This document shows, one piece after another, positions 33,528 through 41,893 of a stretch of 48,895 nucleotides of DNA; positions within the stretch are counted from its first letter, which is position 1; the number at the start of each line of letters is the position of its first letter. The notes beneath the pieces are model-generated. The model saw only the letters and a list, made by a program, of their open reading frames with translations. It was not told the DNA's origin and did no database searches. A program made the translations under genes and the position numbers. Origin of the DNA: Bacteroidales bacterium (lineage in GTDB: Bacteria; Bacteroidota; Bacteroidia; Bacteroidales; UBA1402); assembly GCA_017380635.1 (NCBI GenBank), contig JAFODP010000019.1, positions 1-48,895 of the forward strand. The letters run 5' to 3'.

Positions 33528-34337
33528 ATGAACTACTTGAATATGTTTTCCCTCGAAGGAAAGAATGCTTGGGTAACAGGCGCCTCCTATGGTATTGGTT
33601 TCAATATTGCAAAAGCTTTTGCTGAAGCCGGAGTAAAGAACATCATCTTCAACGATATCAACGAAGAATTTTTGCAGAAGGGTTTGGCTAACTACAAAGA
33701 AGCCGGTATTGAAAATGTACATGGTTATGTTTGCGATGTTACCAACGAAGATCAAGTAAAGGAAATGGTGGAAAAAGTTCACCAGGAAGTTGGTCAGATC
33801 GATATCTTGGTAAACAACGCCGGTATCATCAAGCGTATTCCTATGCACGAAATGAAGCGCAGCGAATTCCAACAGGTTATCGATATCGACTTGGTTGGTC
33901 CGTTCATTTGCGCCAGCGCTGTATTGCCCGAAATGATGGAACGTCGTGAAGGTAAAATTATCAATATCTGTTCAATGATGTCTGAATTGGGTCGTGAAAC
34001 CGTTTCTGCTTATGCAGCTGCCAAGGGTGGTCTGAAAATGCTTACCCGCAACATCTGTTCTGAATATGGAGAATACAACATCCAATGTAATGGTATCGGT
34101 CCGGGTTATATCGCTACTCCACAAACCGCTCCTTTGCGCGAAAGACAAGCCGATGGCTCACGTCATCCTTTCGATTCATTCATCGTTGCCAAAACGCCTG
34201 CCGGTCGCTGGTTGAATCCTGAAGAATTGGGTGGTCCCGCCGTATTCTTGGCTTCTAAAGCTTCTGACGCTGTTAACGGTCACATTCTGTATGTGGATGG
34301 CGGTATTTTGGCTTATATCGGTAAACAACCTAAATAA
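33528..34337 (+). CDS. kduD: 2-dehydro-3-deoxy-D-gluconate 5-dehydrogenase
   Basis: 269 residues, classical short-chain dehydrogenase. The cofactor loop is TGASYGIGFNIAKAF (about 16-30), with NNAG at about 95-98 and the catalytic Y-x3-K in SAYAAAKGG. It reduces the KduI product to KDG, which the KdgK of the minus-strand hexuronate operon can use. It is separated from the aldose-epimerase gene by 6 bp and most likely cotranscribed with it. Confidence 0.94.
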   Translation: MNYLNMFSLEGKNAWVTGASYGIGFNIAKAFAEAGVKNIIFNDINEEFLQKGLANYKEAGIENVHGYVCDVTNEDQVKEMVEKVHQEVGQIDILVNNAGIIKRIPMHEMKRSEFQQVIDIDLVGPFICASAVLPEMMERREGKIINICSMMSELGRETVSAYAAAKGGLKMLTRNICSEYGEYNIQCNGIGPGYIATPQTAPLRERQADGSRHPFDSFIVAKTPAGRWLNPEELGGPAVFLASKASDAVNGHILYVDGGILAYIGKQPK

Positions 34338-34343
34338 TAAGGT

Positions 34344-35969
34344 ATGAAAACGAAAGTTTTTCTAACTTCGGTTTTGGCTGCTTGTTTGATGCTTGCTTCT
34401 TGTGGCAAGAGCTACGATGCTCCCAAGGCTCAGTTGAACCGAGCTGATTTCCAAACGGAAATCGACGGTAAACAAAATGATTTGTATATTCTGACGAATG
34501 CGAATGGGGTAGAAGTTACCATGATGAATTTCGGCGCTCGTATCGTTTCTATCTGTACGCCAGATAAAAATGGAAAATTTGCCGATATCGTGTTGGGCTT
34601 CGACAATATTCAACCTTATTTGGACAACAAAACCGATTTCGGTGCATTCATCGGTCGTTATGGAAACCGTATCGATAAAGGTCAATTTTCTATCGATGGC
34701 ATTGAATATCAGGTATCTGTTAATGATGGTACCAATAGTTTGCACGGCGGTGTGAAAGGTTATCAATATTGCATGTTCGATATTGAACAAATTAACAATC
34801 AACAGTTGGTTGTCAGCTATACTTCTGCCGACGGCGAAATGGGCTTCCCCGGTACGCTCAATATGAAGGCTACCTATACGCTCACCGATTGCAACTCTTT
34901 GGTGATTGCTTACGAAGCCACTACCGACAAGGCTACCGTGGTGAATCTGACCAATCACTCTTATTTCAACTTGGCTGGCGATGCTCAGAGCGTGCTCGAC
35001 CATATGCTGTATCTGAATGCAGATGCTTATACGCCTGTAAATGATATCTTTATCACTACCGGTGAAATTGCTTCTGTAGAAGGAACGCCCATGGATTTCC
35101 GCCAACCTACCCGCATTGGCGAACGTATCAACAACTACGATTTCGATCAGTTGAAAAAAGGTAATGGTTACGACCACAACTGGGTGTTGAATACCAAATG
35201 TCCTAAGGAATTGGCTGGTAAATTGGCCGATCCTGTTTCGGGTCGTACCTTGGAATTCTATACCAACGAGCCTGGTGTTCAGGTATATACCGGTAATTTC
35301 TTGGATGGTTCTTTGAAGGGTAAGAAGGGTGTTGTGTACAACCAACGTGCTGCTATTTGTTTGGAAACGCAGCATTATCCCGACAGCCCTAATCGCCCCG
35401 AATTCCCTTCTGTGGTAGTTCGTCCGGGAGAAACCTACAAGAGTATCTGTATCTATAAGTTCGGTGTTTGTGGCAAGGCTGCTTGCGAACAGGCTGCCGC
35501 TGCTTGCGACAAGAAAGAAAATTGCGACAAGGCTGCAAACTGCGAAAAGAAGGCAAATTGCGACAAAAAGCAAAACTGTGCTAAGAAAGCCGAATGCACC
35601 AAAGCTGCAAACTGCGAAAAGAAGGCAAATTGCGACAAAAAGCAAGACTGCGCTAAGAAAGCCGAATGCACCAAGGCTGCAAACTGCGACAAAAAGCAAA
35701 ACTGCGAAAAAGCCGCTGCTTGCGACAAAAAGCAAGACTGTGCTAAGAAAGCTGAATGCACCAAGGCTGCTGCTTGCGACAAAAAGCAAAACTGCGAAAA
35801 AGCCGCTGCTTGCGAAAAGAAGCAAGACTGTGCTAAGAAAGCCGAATGCACCAAAGCTGCAAACTGCGAAAAGAAAGCAAATTGCGAAAAGACCGCTGCT
35901 TGCGACAAAAAAGCAAACTGCGACAAAAAGCAAAACTGCGAAAAAGCATCAGCATGTCCTAAACGTTAA
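34344..35969 (+). CDS. Aldose 1-epimerase lipoprotein with a C-terminal cysteine-hexad repeat tail
   Basis: 541 residues. The signal peptide ends in a lipobox (LMLASC, Cys20), so a periplasmic or surface lipoprotein is expected. The mutarotase domain is about 40-372: RYGNRI, the catalytic His205 in LTNHSYFNL, and the catalytic Glu341 in CLETQHYPDSPNRPEF. The enzyme interconverts sugar anomers and is placed before an SSS transporter and ara genes, in agreement with arabinose/galactose uptake. After residue 372 the family normally ends. Here 28 cysteines follow, and 26 of them (Cys388 to Cys538) are exactly six residues apart in hexads such as CDKKQN, CAKKAE and CTKAAN. The tail function is unknown; metal binding, disulfide cross-linking or surface display are all speculative. 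Confidence 0.9.
   Translation: MKTKVFLTSVLAACLMLASCGKSYDAPKAQLNRADFQTEIDGKQNDLYILTNANGVEVTMMNFGARIVSICTPDKNGKFADIVLGFDNIQPYLDNKTDFGAFIGRYGNRIDKGQFSIDGIEYQVSVNDGTNSLHGGVKGYQYCMFDIEQINNQQLVVSYTSADGEMGFPGTLNMKATYTLTDCNSLVIAYEATTDKATVVNLTNHSYFNLAGDAQSVLDHMLYLNADAYTPVNDIFITTGEIASVEGTPMDFRQPTRIGERINNYDFDQLKKGNGYDHNWVLNTKCPKELAGKLADPVSGRTLEFYTNEPGVQVYTGNFLDGSLKGKKGVVYNQRAAICLETQHYPDSPNRPEFPSVVVRPGETYKSICIYKFGVCGKAACEQAAAACDKKENCDKAANCEKKANCDKKQNCAKKAECTKAANCEKKANCDKKQDCAKKAECTKAANCDKKQNCEKAAACDKKQDCAKKAECTKAAACDKKQNCEKAAACEKKQDCAKKAECTKAANCEKKANCEKTAACDKKANCDKKQNCEKASACPKR
35500..35966 (+). repeat. Cys-Lys hexapeptide-encoding tandem repeat
   Basis: An 18-bp base unit (six codons, each beginning with a Cys codon) repeats from Cys388 to Cys538. 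A higher-order period is visible: the CTAAGAAAGC(C/T)GAATGCACC segment recurs at 35581, 35653, 35743 and 35833 (72, 90 and 90 bp). Frame is maintained throughout. Confidence 0.9.
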
Positions 35970-35988
35970 ATTTAATAATGAGTAGATT

Positions 35989-37941
35989 ATGAAGATTATA
36001 GAGGCGCTACAGAACAATGGATTCGCTACCGTCGATTATCTGGTATTTGTGTTTTATATCATTGTTCTGGTAGGATTGGGTTTGCTCCTTTCCCGCAATA
36101 AAGGAGGAAAAGAAAAAGATTCAAAAGATTATTTCTTGGCCGGTAACACCTTGACATGGTGGGCTGTAGGTGCTTCGCTGATTGCAGCAAACATCTCGGC
36201 CGAACAATTTATCGGAATGTCAGGCTCGGCTTATAAGTCGGGTATTGCCATTGCAGCCTACGAATTGATGGCAGCTGCAACCTTGATTGTAGTGGCAAAG
36301 TTCCTTTTGCCGGTGATGATTAAGAAGAATATCTACACCATTCCTCAGTTCTTGAGCGATCGTTATAATAATGGTGTAGGTTTGTCATTCTCTATCTTCT
36401 GGTTGTTCCTGTACGTTTTCATCAACCTGACATCAGTGTCTTGGTTGGGCGCTTTGGCTATCAAGCAGATTTTGGGATTGCCTACCATTATCGGTTTCGC
36501 TGGTATGGATATGACACTTTTGGTAATCATCCTGATTCTCTTCTTGGTTGCCGGTGTTTATTCTATCTATGGTGGTTTGGCTTCAGTGGCTTGGACCGAC
36601 GTATTGCAAGTAACTTTCCTGGTAGGTGGTGGTTTGATTACCGCTTACTTTACCTTGGATGCCATTGCTCCGCTGGTAGGCGCTGACGGCGCAATTTCAG
36701 CCCTGGGTTCAGTGATGGATAAATTGGGTGAAATTCCTGGTGACAAGCACTTTAACTTGGTTGTAGAACGTAATCCCGAATTGCCTTTGAAGAGCGATCC
36801 TTATTTTGATATTCCCGGTATCGCTGTTATCGTGGGTGCGCTTTGGTTGACCAACCTCGGTTACTGGGGCTTCAACCAGTACATTATCCAAAAGGGTTTG
36901 GCTGCCAAGAGCTTGGCTGAAGCTAAGAAAGGTTTGATTTTCGCTGCATTCTTGAAGATTTTGATTCCTTTCATCGTATGTATCCCCGGTGTTTGCGCAT
37001 TCCTTATCTGGAACAATCCTGAAATCAAAGACAGTTTGATCAGCCAAGGTTTGTTGAGCGGCGGTATCACCCGTTCGGACGATGCTTATCCTTTCTTGAT
37101 CCGTAACTTTACGCCTGTATTTGTGAAAGGTTTGTCATTCGCTGCTCTGACGGCTGCTGTTATTTCTTCATTGGCTTCCATGTTCAACTCAACTTCAACC
37201 ATCTTTACGATGGATATCTACAAGAAGTTTATCAACAAGAATGCTTCTGAAACCAAGTTGGTGAACGTGGGTCGTGTAACTTCAGTGGTGGCATTGGTGA
37301 TTGCATTGGTGGCTGTTTATCCTATCATGGGCGGTGCCGACCAAGCTTTCCAGATTATCCAAGAATATTCAGGCTTCGTATATCCCGGTATCGTGGTAAT
37401 TTTTGGTTTGGGTCTGTTGTGGAAGCGCTCTTCTGGTACGGCTGCTATCGTGGCTGCTCTCGGCACCTTCGTATTCAGTATCCTCTTCAAGTTCCTTATG
37501 CCTGACACGCCATTCTTGCTGCGCATGGGTTATGTATTCATGGTATTGGTTGCTTTGTTCATTCCTATTTCTTTGATGAGCAAGAAGACTGTAAAGGCCG
37601 ACGAAATGGATGTAAACACCGTGAAGACTCAGCTCAAGTGGGGTCGTATCTTGCTTTACAGCGGTATCTTGCTGGCCGTTTTGGGTCTGGTTCAGAAAAT
37701 CGCTTACGCATGTGGCGGTCATATGGCAACTTTGCAATTCTACGGTTTCGAAGCTATCTTCTTCCTAGCTGCAGCTTTCGTGGTACTGGGTATTTATTTG
37801 AATTCTAACGCCAAGGATAAAGTACAAGATCCTAAGGCTATCGGCGTGGATCTGGCTTTGTTCCGTACCGATCGTACCTTCAATATTGGCGCCTTCTGCG
37901 TTATTGCGCTTTTGGCAGTGCTGTATATTTTACTTTGGTAA
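35989..37941 (+). CDS. Sodium/sugar symporter, SSS family
   Basis: 650 residues with about 14-16 hydrophobic segments in the LeuT-type fold. Clear SSS stretches are NTLTWWAVGASLIAANISAEQFIGMSGSAYKSGIAIAAYELMAA and YSIYGGLASVAWTDVLQVTFLVGGG. In sugar symporters such as vSGLT, Na+ binds around helices 1 and 8, and the AALTAAVISSLASMFNSTSTIFTMDIYKKF stretch matches helix 8. It is placed between the epimerase and araD, as in Bacteroides arabinose loci, so L-arabinose is the likely substrate. It begins 19 bp after the epimerase stop. Confidence 0.92.
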   Translation: MKIIEALQNNGFATVDYLVFVFYIIVLVGLGLLLSRNKGGKEKDSKDYFLAGNTLTWWAVGASLIAANISAEQFIGMSGSAYKSGIAIAAYELMAAATLIVVAKFLLPVMIKKNIYTIPQFLSDRYNNGVGLSFSIFWLFLYVFINLTSVSWLGALAIKQILGLPTIIGFAGMDMTLLVIILILFLVAGVYSIYGGLASVAWTDVLQVTFLVGGGLITAYFTLDAIAPLVGADGAISALGSVMDKLGEIPGDKHFNLVVERNPELPLKSDPYFDIPGIAVIVGALWLTNLGYWGFNQYIIQKGLAAKSLAEAKKGLIFAAFLKILIPFIVCIPGVCAFLIWNNPEIKDSLISQGLLSGGITRSDDAYPFLIRNFTPVFVKGLSFAALTAAVISSLASMFNSTSTIFTMDIYKKFINKNASETKLVNVGRVTSVVALVIALVAVYPIMGGADQAFQIIQEYSGFVYPGIVVIFGLGLLWKRSSGTAAIVAALGTFVFSILFKFLMPDTPFLLRMGYVFMVLVALFIPISLMSKKTVKADEMDVNTVKTQLKWGRILLYSGILLAVLGLVQKIAYACGGHMATLQFYGFEAIFFLAAAFVVLGIYLNSNAKDKVQDPKAIGVDLALFRTDRTFNIGAFCVIALLAVLYILLW

Positions 37942-37949
37942 TTGCTAAC

Positions 37950-37995
37950 AAGAGGGTTGTAGCCATCGTGCTGCAGCTCTCTTTTATTTGATTTT
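37950..37995 (+). terminator. Hairpin with T-rich tail inside the operon (partial terminator)
   Basis: A 14-bp stem, 37950-37963 with 37970-37983 (three G-U pairs), encloses a 6-nt loop and is followed by TTATTTGATTTTATT. It sits between the SSS gene and araD. Full termination is unlikely because araD, araA and araB lack their own promoter; it may lower downstream expression or protect the upstream mRNA. Confidence 0.6.
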
Positions 37996-37998
37996 ATT

Positions 37999-38694
37999 AT
38001 GTTGGAAGAACTCAAACAACAAGTCTTTAAGGCGAATCTTGATTTGGTAAAGCAAGGTCTGGTTATTTTTACCTGGGGTAATGTCAGCGCCATTGATCGT
38101 GAAAGCGGCAGGGTAGTGATCAAGCCCTCGGGTGTTTCTTACGACGATATGAAAGTGGAAGATATGGTCGTTATCGATTTGGATGGCAATGTATTGGAAG
38201 GCGAGTTGAATCCTTCGTCCGATACGCCAACCCATTTGGAACTGTACAAGGCTTTCCCCAATATCAAAGGTATCGTTCATACGCATTCAACTTATGCCAC
38301 GGCCTTCGCGCAAGCGGGTTGTGCCATTCCTAATATCGGAACGACACACGCCGATTATTTCTACAAGGATATTCCTTGCACGCGTGCCATGGTGGCTTCC
38401 GAAATGGATGAATACGAAAAAGAAACCGGTACCGTTATCATCGAAGCATTCAAGGATATCAATCCCGACCATACGCCCGGTGTGTTGGTAAAGAATCATG
38501 GTCCTTTCTCATGGGGAACCTCTGCCGACAATGCCGTGTACAATGCCAAGGTGATGGAACAATGCGCCAAAATGGCCTATATTTCTTTGACGCTCAATCC
38601 TGAAACCAAAATGAATCCTCTTTTGGTAGAAAAGCATTATATGAGAAAACATGGTCCCAACGCATATTACGGACAAAAAGGACAACAACATTAA
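37999..38694 (+). CDS. araD: L-ribulose-5-phosphate 4-epimerase
   Basis: 231 residues, the same length as E. coli AraD. The class II aldolase-like zinc site includes His94 and His96 in VHTHSTYA, with [11 protein letters not shown] before it. A third His lies in [11 protein letters not shown]. It converts L-ribulose 5-phosphate to D-xylulose 5-phosphate, the end of the arabinose route before the transketolase encoded at the end of the operon. araA follows after 12 bp. Confidence 0.95.
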   Translation: MLEELKQQVFKANLDLVKQGLVIFTWGNVSAIDRESGRVVIKPSGVSYDDMKVEDMVVIDLDGNVLEGELNPSSDTPTHLELYKAFPNIKGIVHTHSTYATAFAQAGCAIPNIGTTHADYFYKDIPCTRAMVASEMDEYEKETGTVIIEAFKDINPDHTPGVLVKNHGPFSWGTSADNAVYNAKVMEQCAKMAYISLTLNPETKMNPLLVEKHYMRKHGPNAYYGQKGQQH

Positions 38695-38706
38695 ACATTT
38701 ATCAAT

Positions 38707-40248
38707 ATGAACGCATTCGATCAATTTGAAATTTGGTGGGTCACCGGTGCACAATTGTTGTACGGAGGTGATGCAGTAGTAGCTGTAGATGCTCACTCTA
38801 AAGATATGGTGGATGGCTTGAATCAGTCAGGCAACATTCCTGTGAAAATCGTGTACAAGGGTACTGCCAATAGCAGCAAGGAAGTAGAAGCTGTGATGAA
38901 GGCTGCCAATAACGACGAAAAATGTATCGGTATCATCACTTGGATGCATACTTTCTCTCCCGCAAAAATGTGGATTCATGGTTTGCAGTCTTTGCGCAAG
39001 CCGCTCTTGCATTTCCATACCCAATACAATGCCGAAATTCCTTGGGATACCATGGACATGGACTTCATGAACTTGAACCAGAGTGCTCATGGCGACCGTG
39101 AATTCGGACATATCTGCGCCCGTTTGCGTATTCCTCGCAAGGTGGTGGTAGGTCATTGGAAAGATGAATCTGCTCAGAAACACATCGCTGTTTGGGCTCG
39201 CGTAGCTGCTGCTTGGGCCGATGCTCAGGATATGCTCATTCTTCGCTTTGGCGACCAGATGAACAACGTAGCCGTTACCGATGGTGACAAGGTGGCTGCA
39301 GAACAAGTAATGGGTTATCACGTGGATTATACGCCCGTTTCTGAGTTGATGGAGTATTTCAAGAAAATTACCGATGCCGAAGTGGATGCTTTGGTGGCTG
39401 AATACATGAAGCTCTACGATCATGAAGCCGAATTAGAAACTCCCGGTACGGAAGGCTATCAGAAAGTTTGGAACGCAGCCAAGGCTGAATTGGCTTTGCG
39501 TGCTATTTTGAAAGCTAAGGGCGCTAAAGGTTTCACTACCAACTTCGACGACTTGGGTAACGACGATATCAACGATCCTAACTTCGTGGGCTTCGACCAG
39601 ATTCCCGGTTTGGCTTCACAACGTTTGATGGCCGAAGGTTATGGTTTTGGTGGCGAAGGCGACTGGAAATCGGCCGCATTGTTGCGCAGCGTTTGGTTCA
39701 TGACCCAAGGTATGCCTATGGGATGTTCATTCCTCGAAGACTATACCTTGAACTTCAACGGCAAGAACAGTTCTATTCTGCAAGCCCACATGTTGGAAAT
39801 CAGCCCGATGATTGCTGCTCAGAAGCCTCGTTTGGAAGTTCACTTCCTGGGTATCGGTGTGCGTAAACAACCCACTGCTCGTTTGGTATTTACCAGCAAA
39901 GTGGCCAAGGGCGTGACCGCAACCGTAGTGGATATGGGCAACCGTTTCCGTCTGATTGTGAACGATGTAAATTGTATCGAAACCAAACCGCTGCCTAAGT
40001 TGCCCGTTGCTTCTGCTCTCTGGATTCCCGAACCCGATTTCGAAGTGGGTGCCGGTGCTTGGATTTTGGCAGGTGGTACGCATCACAGCATTTTCTCTTA
40101 CGATTTGGATGCCGAATATTGGCAGGATTACGCAGAAATCGCCGGTATCGAAATGTTGCATATCAACCACGATACCACCATCGAATCGTTCAAGAAAGAG
40201 CTGCGCATGAACGAAGTGTATTACATGTTGAATAAGGCCCTCCGTTAA
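38707..40248 (+). CDS. araA: L-arabinose isomerase
   Basis: 513 residues, standard for AraA. The N-terminal EIWWVTGAQLLYG, the substrate-binding WMHTFSPAKMWI and QFNAEIPW-type stretch (HTQYNAEIPWDTMDMDFMNLNQSAHGDREFG), and the metal-binding FLEDYTLNF are present. It isomerises L-arabinose to L-ribulose, which araB phosphorylates. It is located between araD and araB with gaps of 12 and 23 bp. Confidence 0.96.
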   Translation: MNAFDQFEIWWVTGAQLLYGGDAVVAVDAHSKDMVDGLNQSGNIPVKIVYKGTANSSKEVEAVMKAANNDEKCIGIITWMHTFSPAKMWIHGLQSLRKPLLHFHTQYNAEIPWDTMDMDFMNLNQSAHGDREFGHICARLRIPRKVVVGHWKDESAQKHIAVWARVAAAWADAQDMLILRFGDQMNNVAVTDGDKVAAEQVMGYHVDYTPVSELMEYFKKITDAEVDALVAEYMKLYDHEAELETPGTEGYQKVWNAAKAELALRAILKAKGAKGFTTNFDDLGNDDINDPNFVGFDQIPGLASQRLMAEGYGFGGEGDWKSAALLRSVWFMTQGMPMGCSFLEDYTLNFNGKNSSILQAHMLEISPMIAAQKPRLEVHFLGIGVRKQPTARLVFTSKVAKGVTATVVDMGNRFRLIVNDVNCIETKPLPKLPVASALWIPEPDFEVGAGAWILAGGTHHSIFSYDLDAEYWQDYAEIAGIEMLHINHDTTIESFKKELRMNEVYYMLNKALR

Positions 40249-40271
40249 TGGAAGCCTAAATGGATTAAGAT

Positions 40272-41870
40272 ATGAGTCTTAACGCTAAAAATATCATTGA
40301 ATCTGGTAAAGCCGTGCTTGGTATCGAGTTCGGCTCTACCCGAATCAAAGCAGTGCTTATCGACCAAGAACATAAACCCATTGCACAAGGTAGCCACGAA
40401 TGGGAAAACCAATTGGTGGATGGTCTTTGGACTTACAGCCTCGATGCTATCTGGAATGGCGTTCAGGATTGTTACGCACAGTTGCGTGCCGATGTAAAAC
40501 GTCAGTACGATACGGAAATTGAAACTTTGGCCGGCATCGGTATCAGTGCGATGATGCACGGTTACATGCCTTTTAACGCAAAAGACGAATTGTTGGTGCC
40601 TTTCCGCACTTGGAGAAATACCAATACCGGCAAGGCTGCTGCAGAATTGTCGGAACTTTTTGTTTACAATATTCCTTTGCGTTGGAGTATTTCCCACTTG
40701 TATCAATGTGTGTTGGAAGATGCTGAACACGTGAAAGATATCACCTTCCTCACTACTTTGGCAGGTTATATGCATTGGCAATTGACCGGCGAAAAAGTGT
40801 TGGGCATCGGCGATGCTTCCGGTGTGATTCCCGTAGATGCAGATACCAAGACCTACAACGCCAAGATGGTGGAAAAATTCGATGCGCTGATTGCGCCGAA
40901 AGGCTACAACTGGACCTTGCTCGATATTCTTCCCAAAGTATTGGTGGCCGGCGAAAACGCTGGTTATCTGACAGAAGAAGCTGCCAAAAAATTGGATGTT
41001 TCAGGTCATTTGAAAGCCGGTGTGCCTCTTTGTCCTCCCGAAGGCGATGCCGGTACCGGTATGGTGGCCACCAATGCAGTGAAACAACGCACCGGTAATG
41101 TGTCGGCTGGTACTTCTTCCTTCTCTATGATTGTGTTGGAAAAAGATTTGTCCAAGCCTCACGAAATGATCGATATGGTTACCACACCCGACGGTAGTCT
41201 GGTAGCGATGGTGCATTGTGCCAACTGTACTTCCGATTTGAATGCATGGATCAATATCTTCAAAGAATACCAGGAATTGATGGGTATTCCGGTAGATATG
41301 AACGAAATCTTCGGCAAACTCTACAACCACGCGCTTAGCGGCGACACCGATTGCGGTGGCTTGCTTACCTACAACTATATTTCAGGTGAACATGTTACCG
41401 GTTTGTCGGAAGGCCGTCCTATGTTTGTGCGTTCTGCCAACGATCATTTCAATTTGGCCAACTTTATGCGTGCACATCTGCATGCAGCCGTGGGCGTATT
41501 GAAAATTGGTAACGATGTGCTTTTCAACGAAGAAAAAGTGAAAGTAGATCGCATTACCGGACATGGCGGTTTGTTCAAGACCAAAGGCGTAGGTCAGCGT
41601 ATTCTGGCAGCGGCTCTCAATTCTCCCATTTCTGTGATGGAAACGGCAGGCGAGGGTGGTGCATGGGGTATTGCACTTCTGGCCGCTTATATGGTGAACA
41701 ATCATCAGTCTTTGGCTCTGGCCGATTATCTGGAAAGCGAAGTCTTCGCCGGAGATGCCGGTGTGGAAATTGCTCCCCGTCCCGAAGATGTGGAAGGTTT
41801 CAACCGCTATATCAAGACTTATCAAGCCGGTTTGCCTATTGAGCAAGCCGCTGTCGATTGCAAAAAATAA
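40272..41870 (+). CDS. araB: L-ribulokinase (Bacteroides-type FGGY kinase)
   Basis: 532 residues, FGGY sugar-kinase fold: the ATP-site strand [17 protein letters not shown] at 15-31 and a glycine-rich C-terminal domain ([31 protein letters not shown]). Closely related proteins in Bacteroides perform the ribulokinase step, and its place right after araA and araD supports L-ribulose as substrate. By sequence alone it could be called a xylulokinase-like protein. Its metabolic product feeds AraD. Confidence 0.88.
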   Translation: MSLNAKNIIESGKAVLGIEFGSTRIKAVLIDQEHKPIAQGSHEWENQLVDGLWTYSLDAIWNGVQDCYAQLRADVKRQYDTEIETLAGIGISAMMHGYMPFNAKDELLVPFRTWRNTNTGKAAAELSELFVYNIPLRWSISHLYQCVLEDAEHVKDITFLTTLAGYMHWQLTGEKVLGIGDASGVIPVDADTKTYNAKMVEKFDALIAPKGYNWTLLDILPKVLVAGENAGYLTEEAAKKLDVSGHLKAGVPLCPPEGDAGTGMVATNAVKQRTGNVSAGTSSFSMIVLEKDLSKPHEMIDMVTTPDGSLVAMVHCANCTSDLNAWINIFKEYQELMGIPVDMNEIFGKLYNHALSGDTDCGGLLTYNYISGEHVTGLSEGRPMFVRSANDHFNLANFMRAHLHAAVGVLKIGNDVLFNEEKVKVDRITGHGGLFKTKGVGQRILAAALNSPISVMETAGEGGAWGIALLAAYMVNNHQSLALADYLESEVFAGDAGVEIAPRPEDVEGFNRYIKTYQAGLPIEQAAVDCKK

Positions 41871-41893
41871 CGATAACATTTACATAATTAATC

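Noticed and set aside
34362..35933. Minus-strand open frame of 523 codons opposite the epimerase and its tail.
   Set aside because: It is the complement of the Cys-Lys repeat and the mutarotase domain. The sense strand carries a lipobox and catalytic residues.
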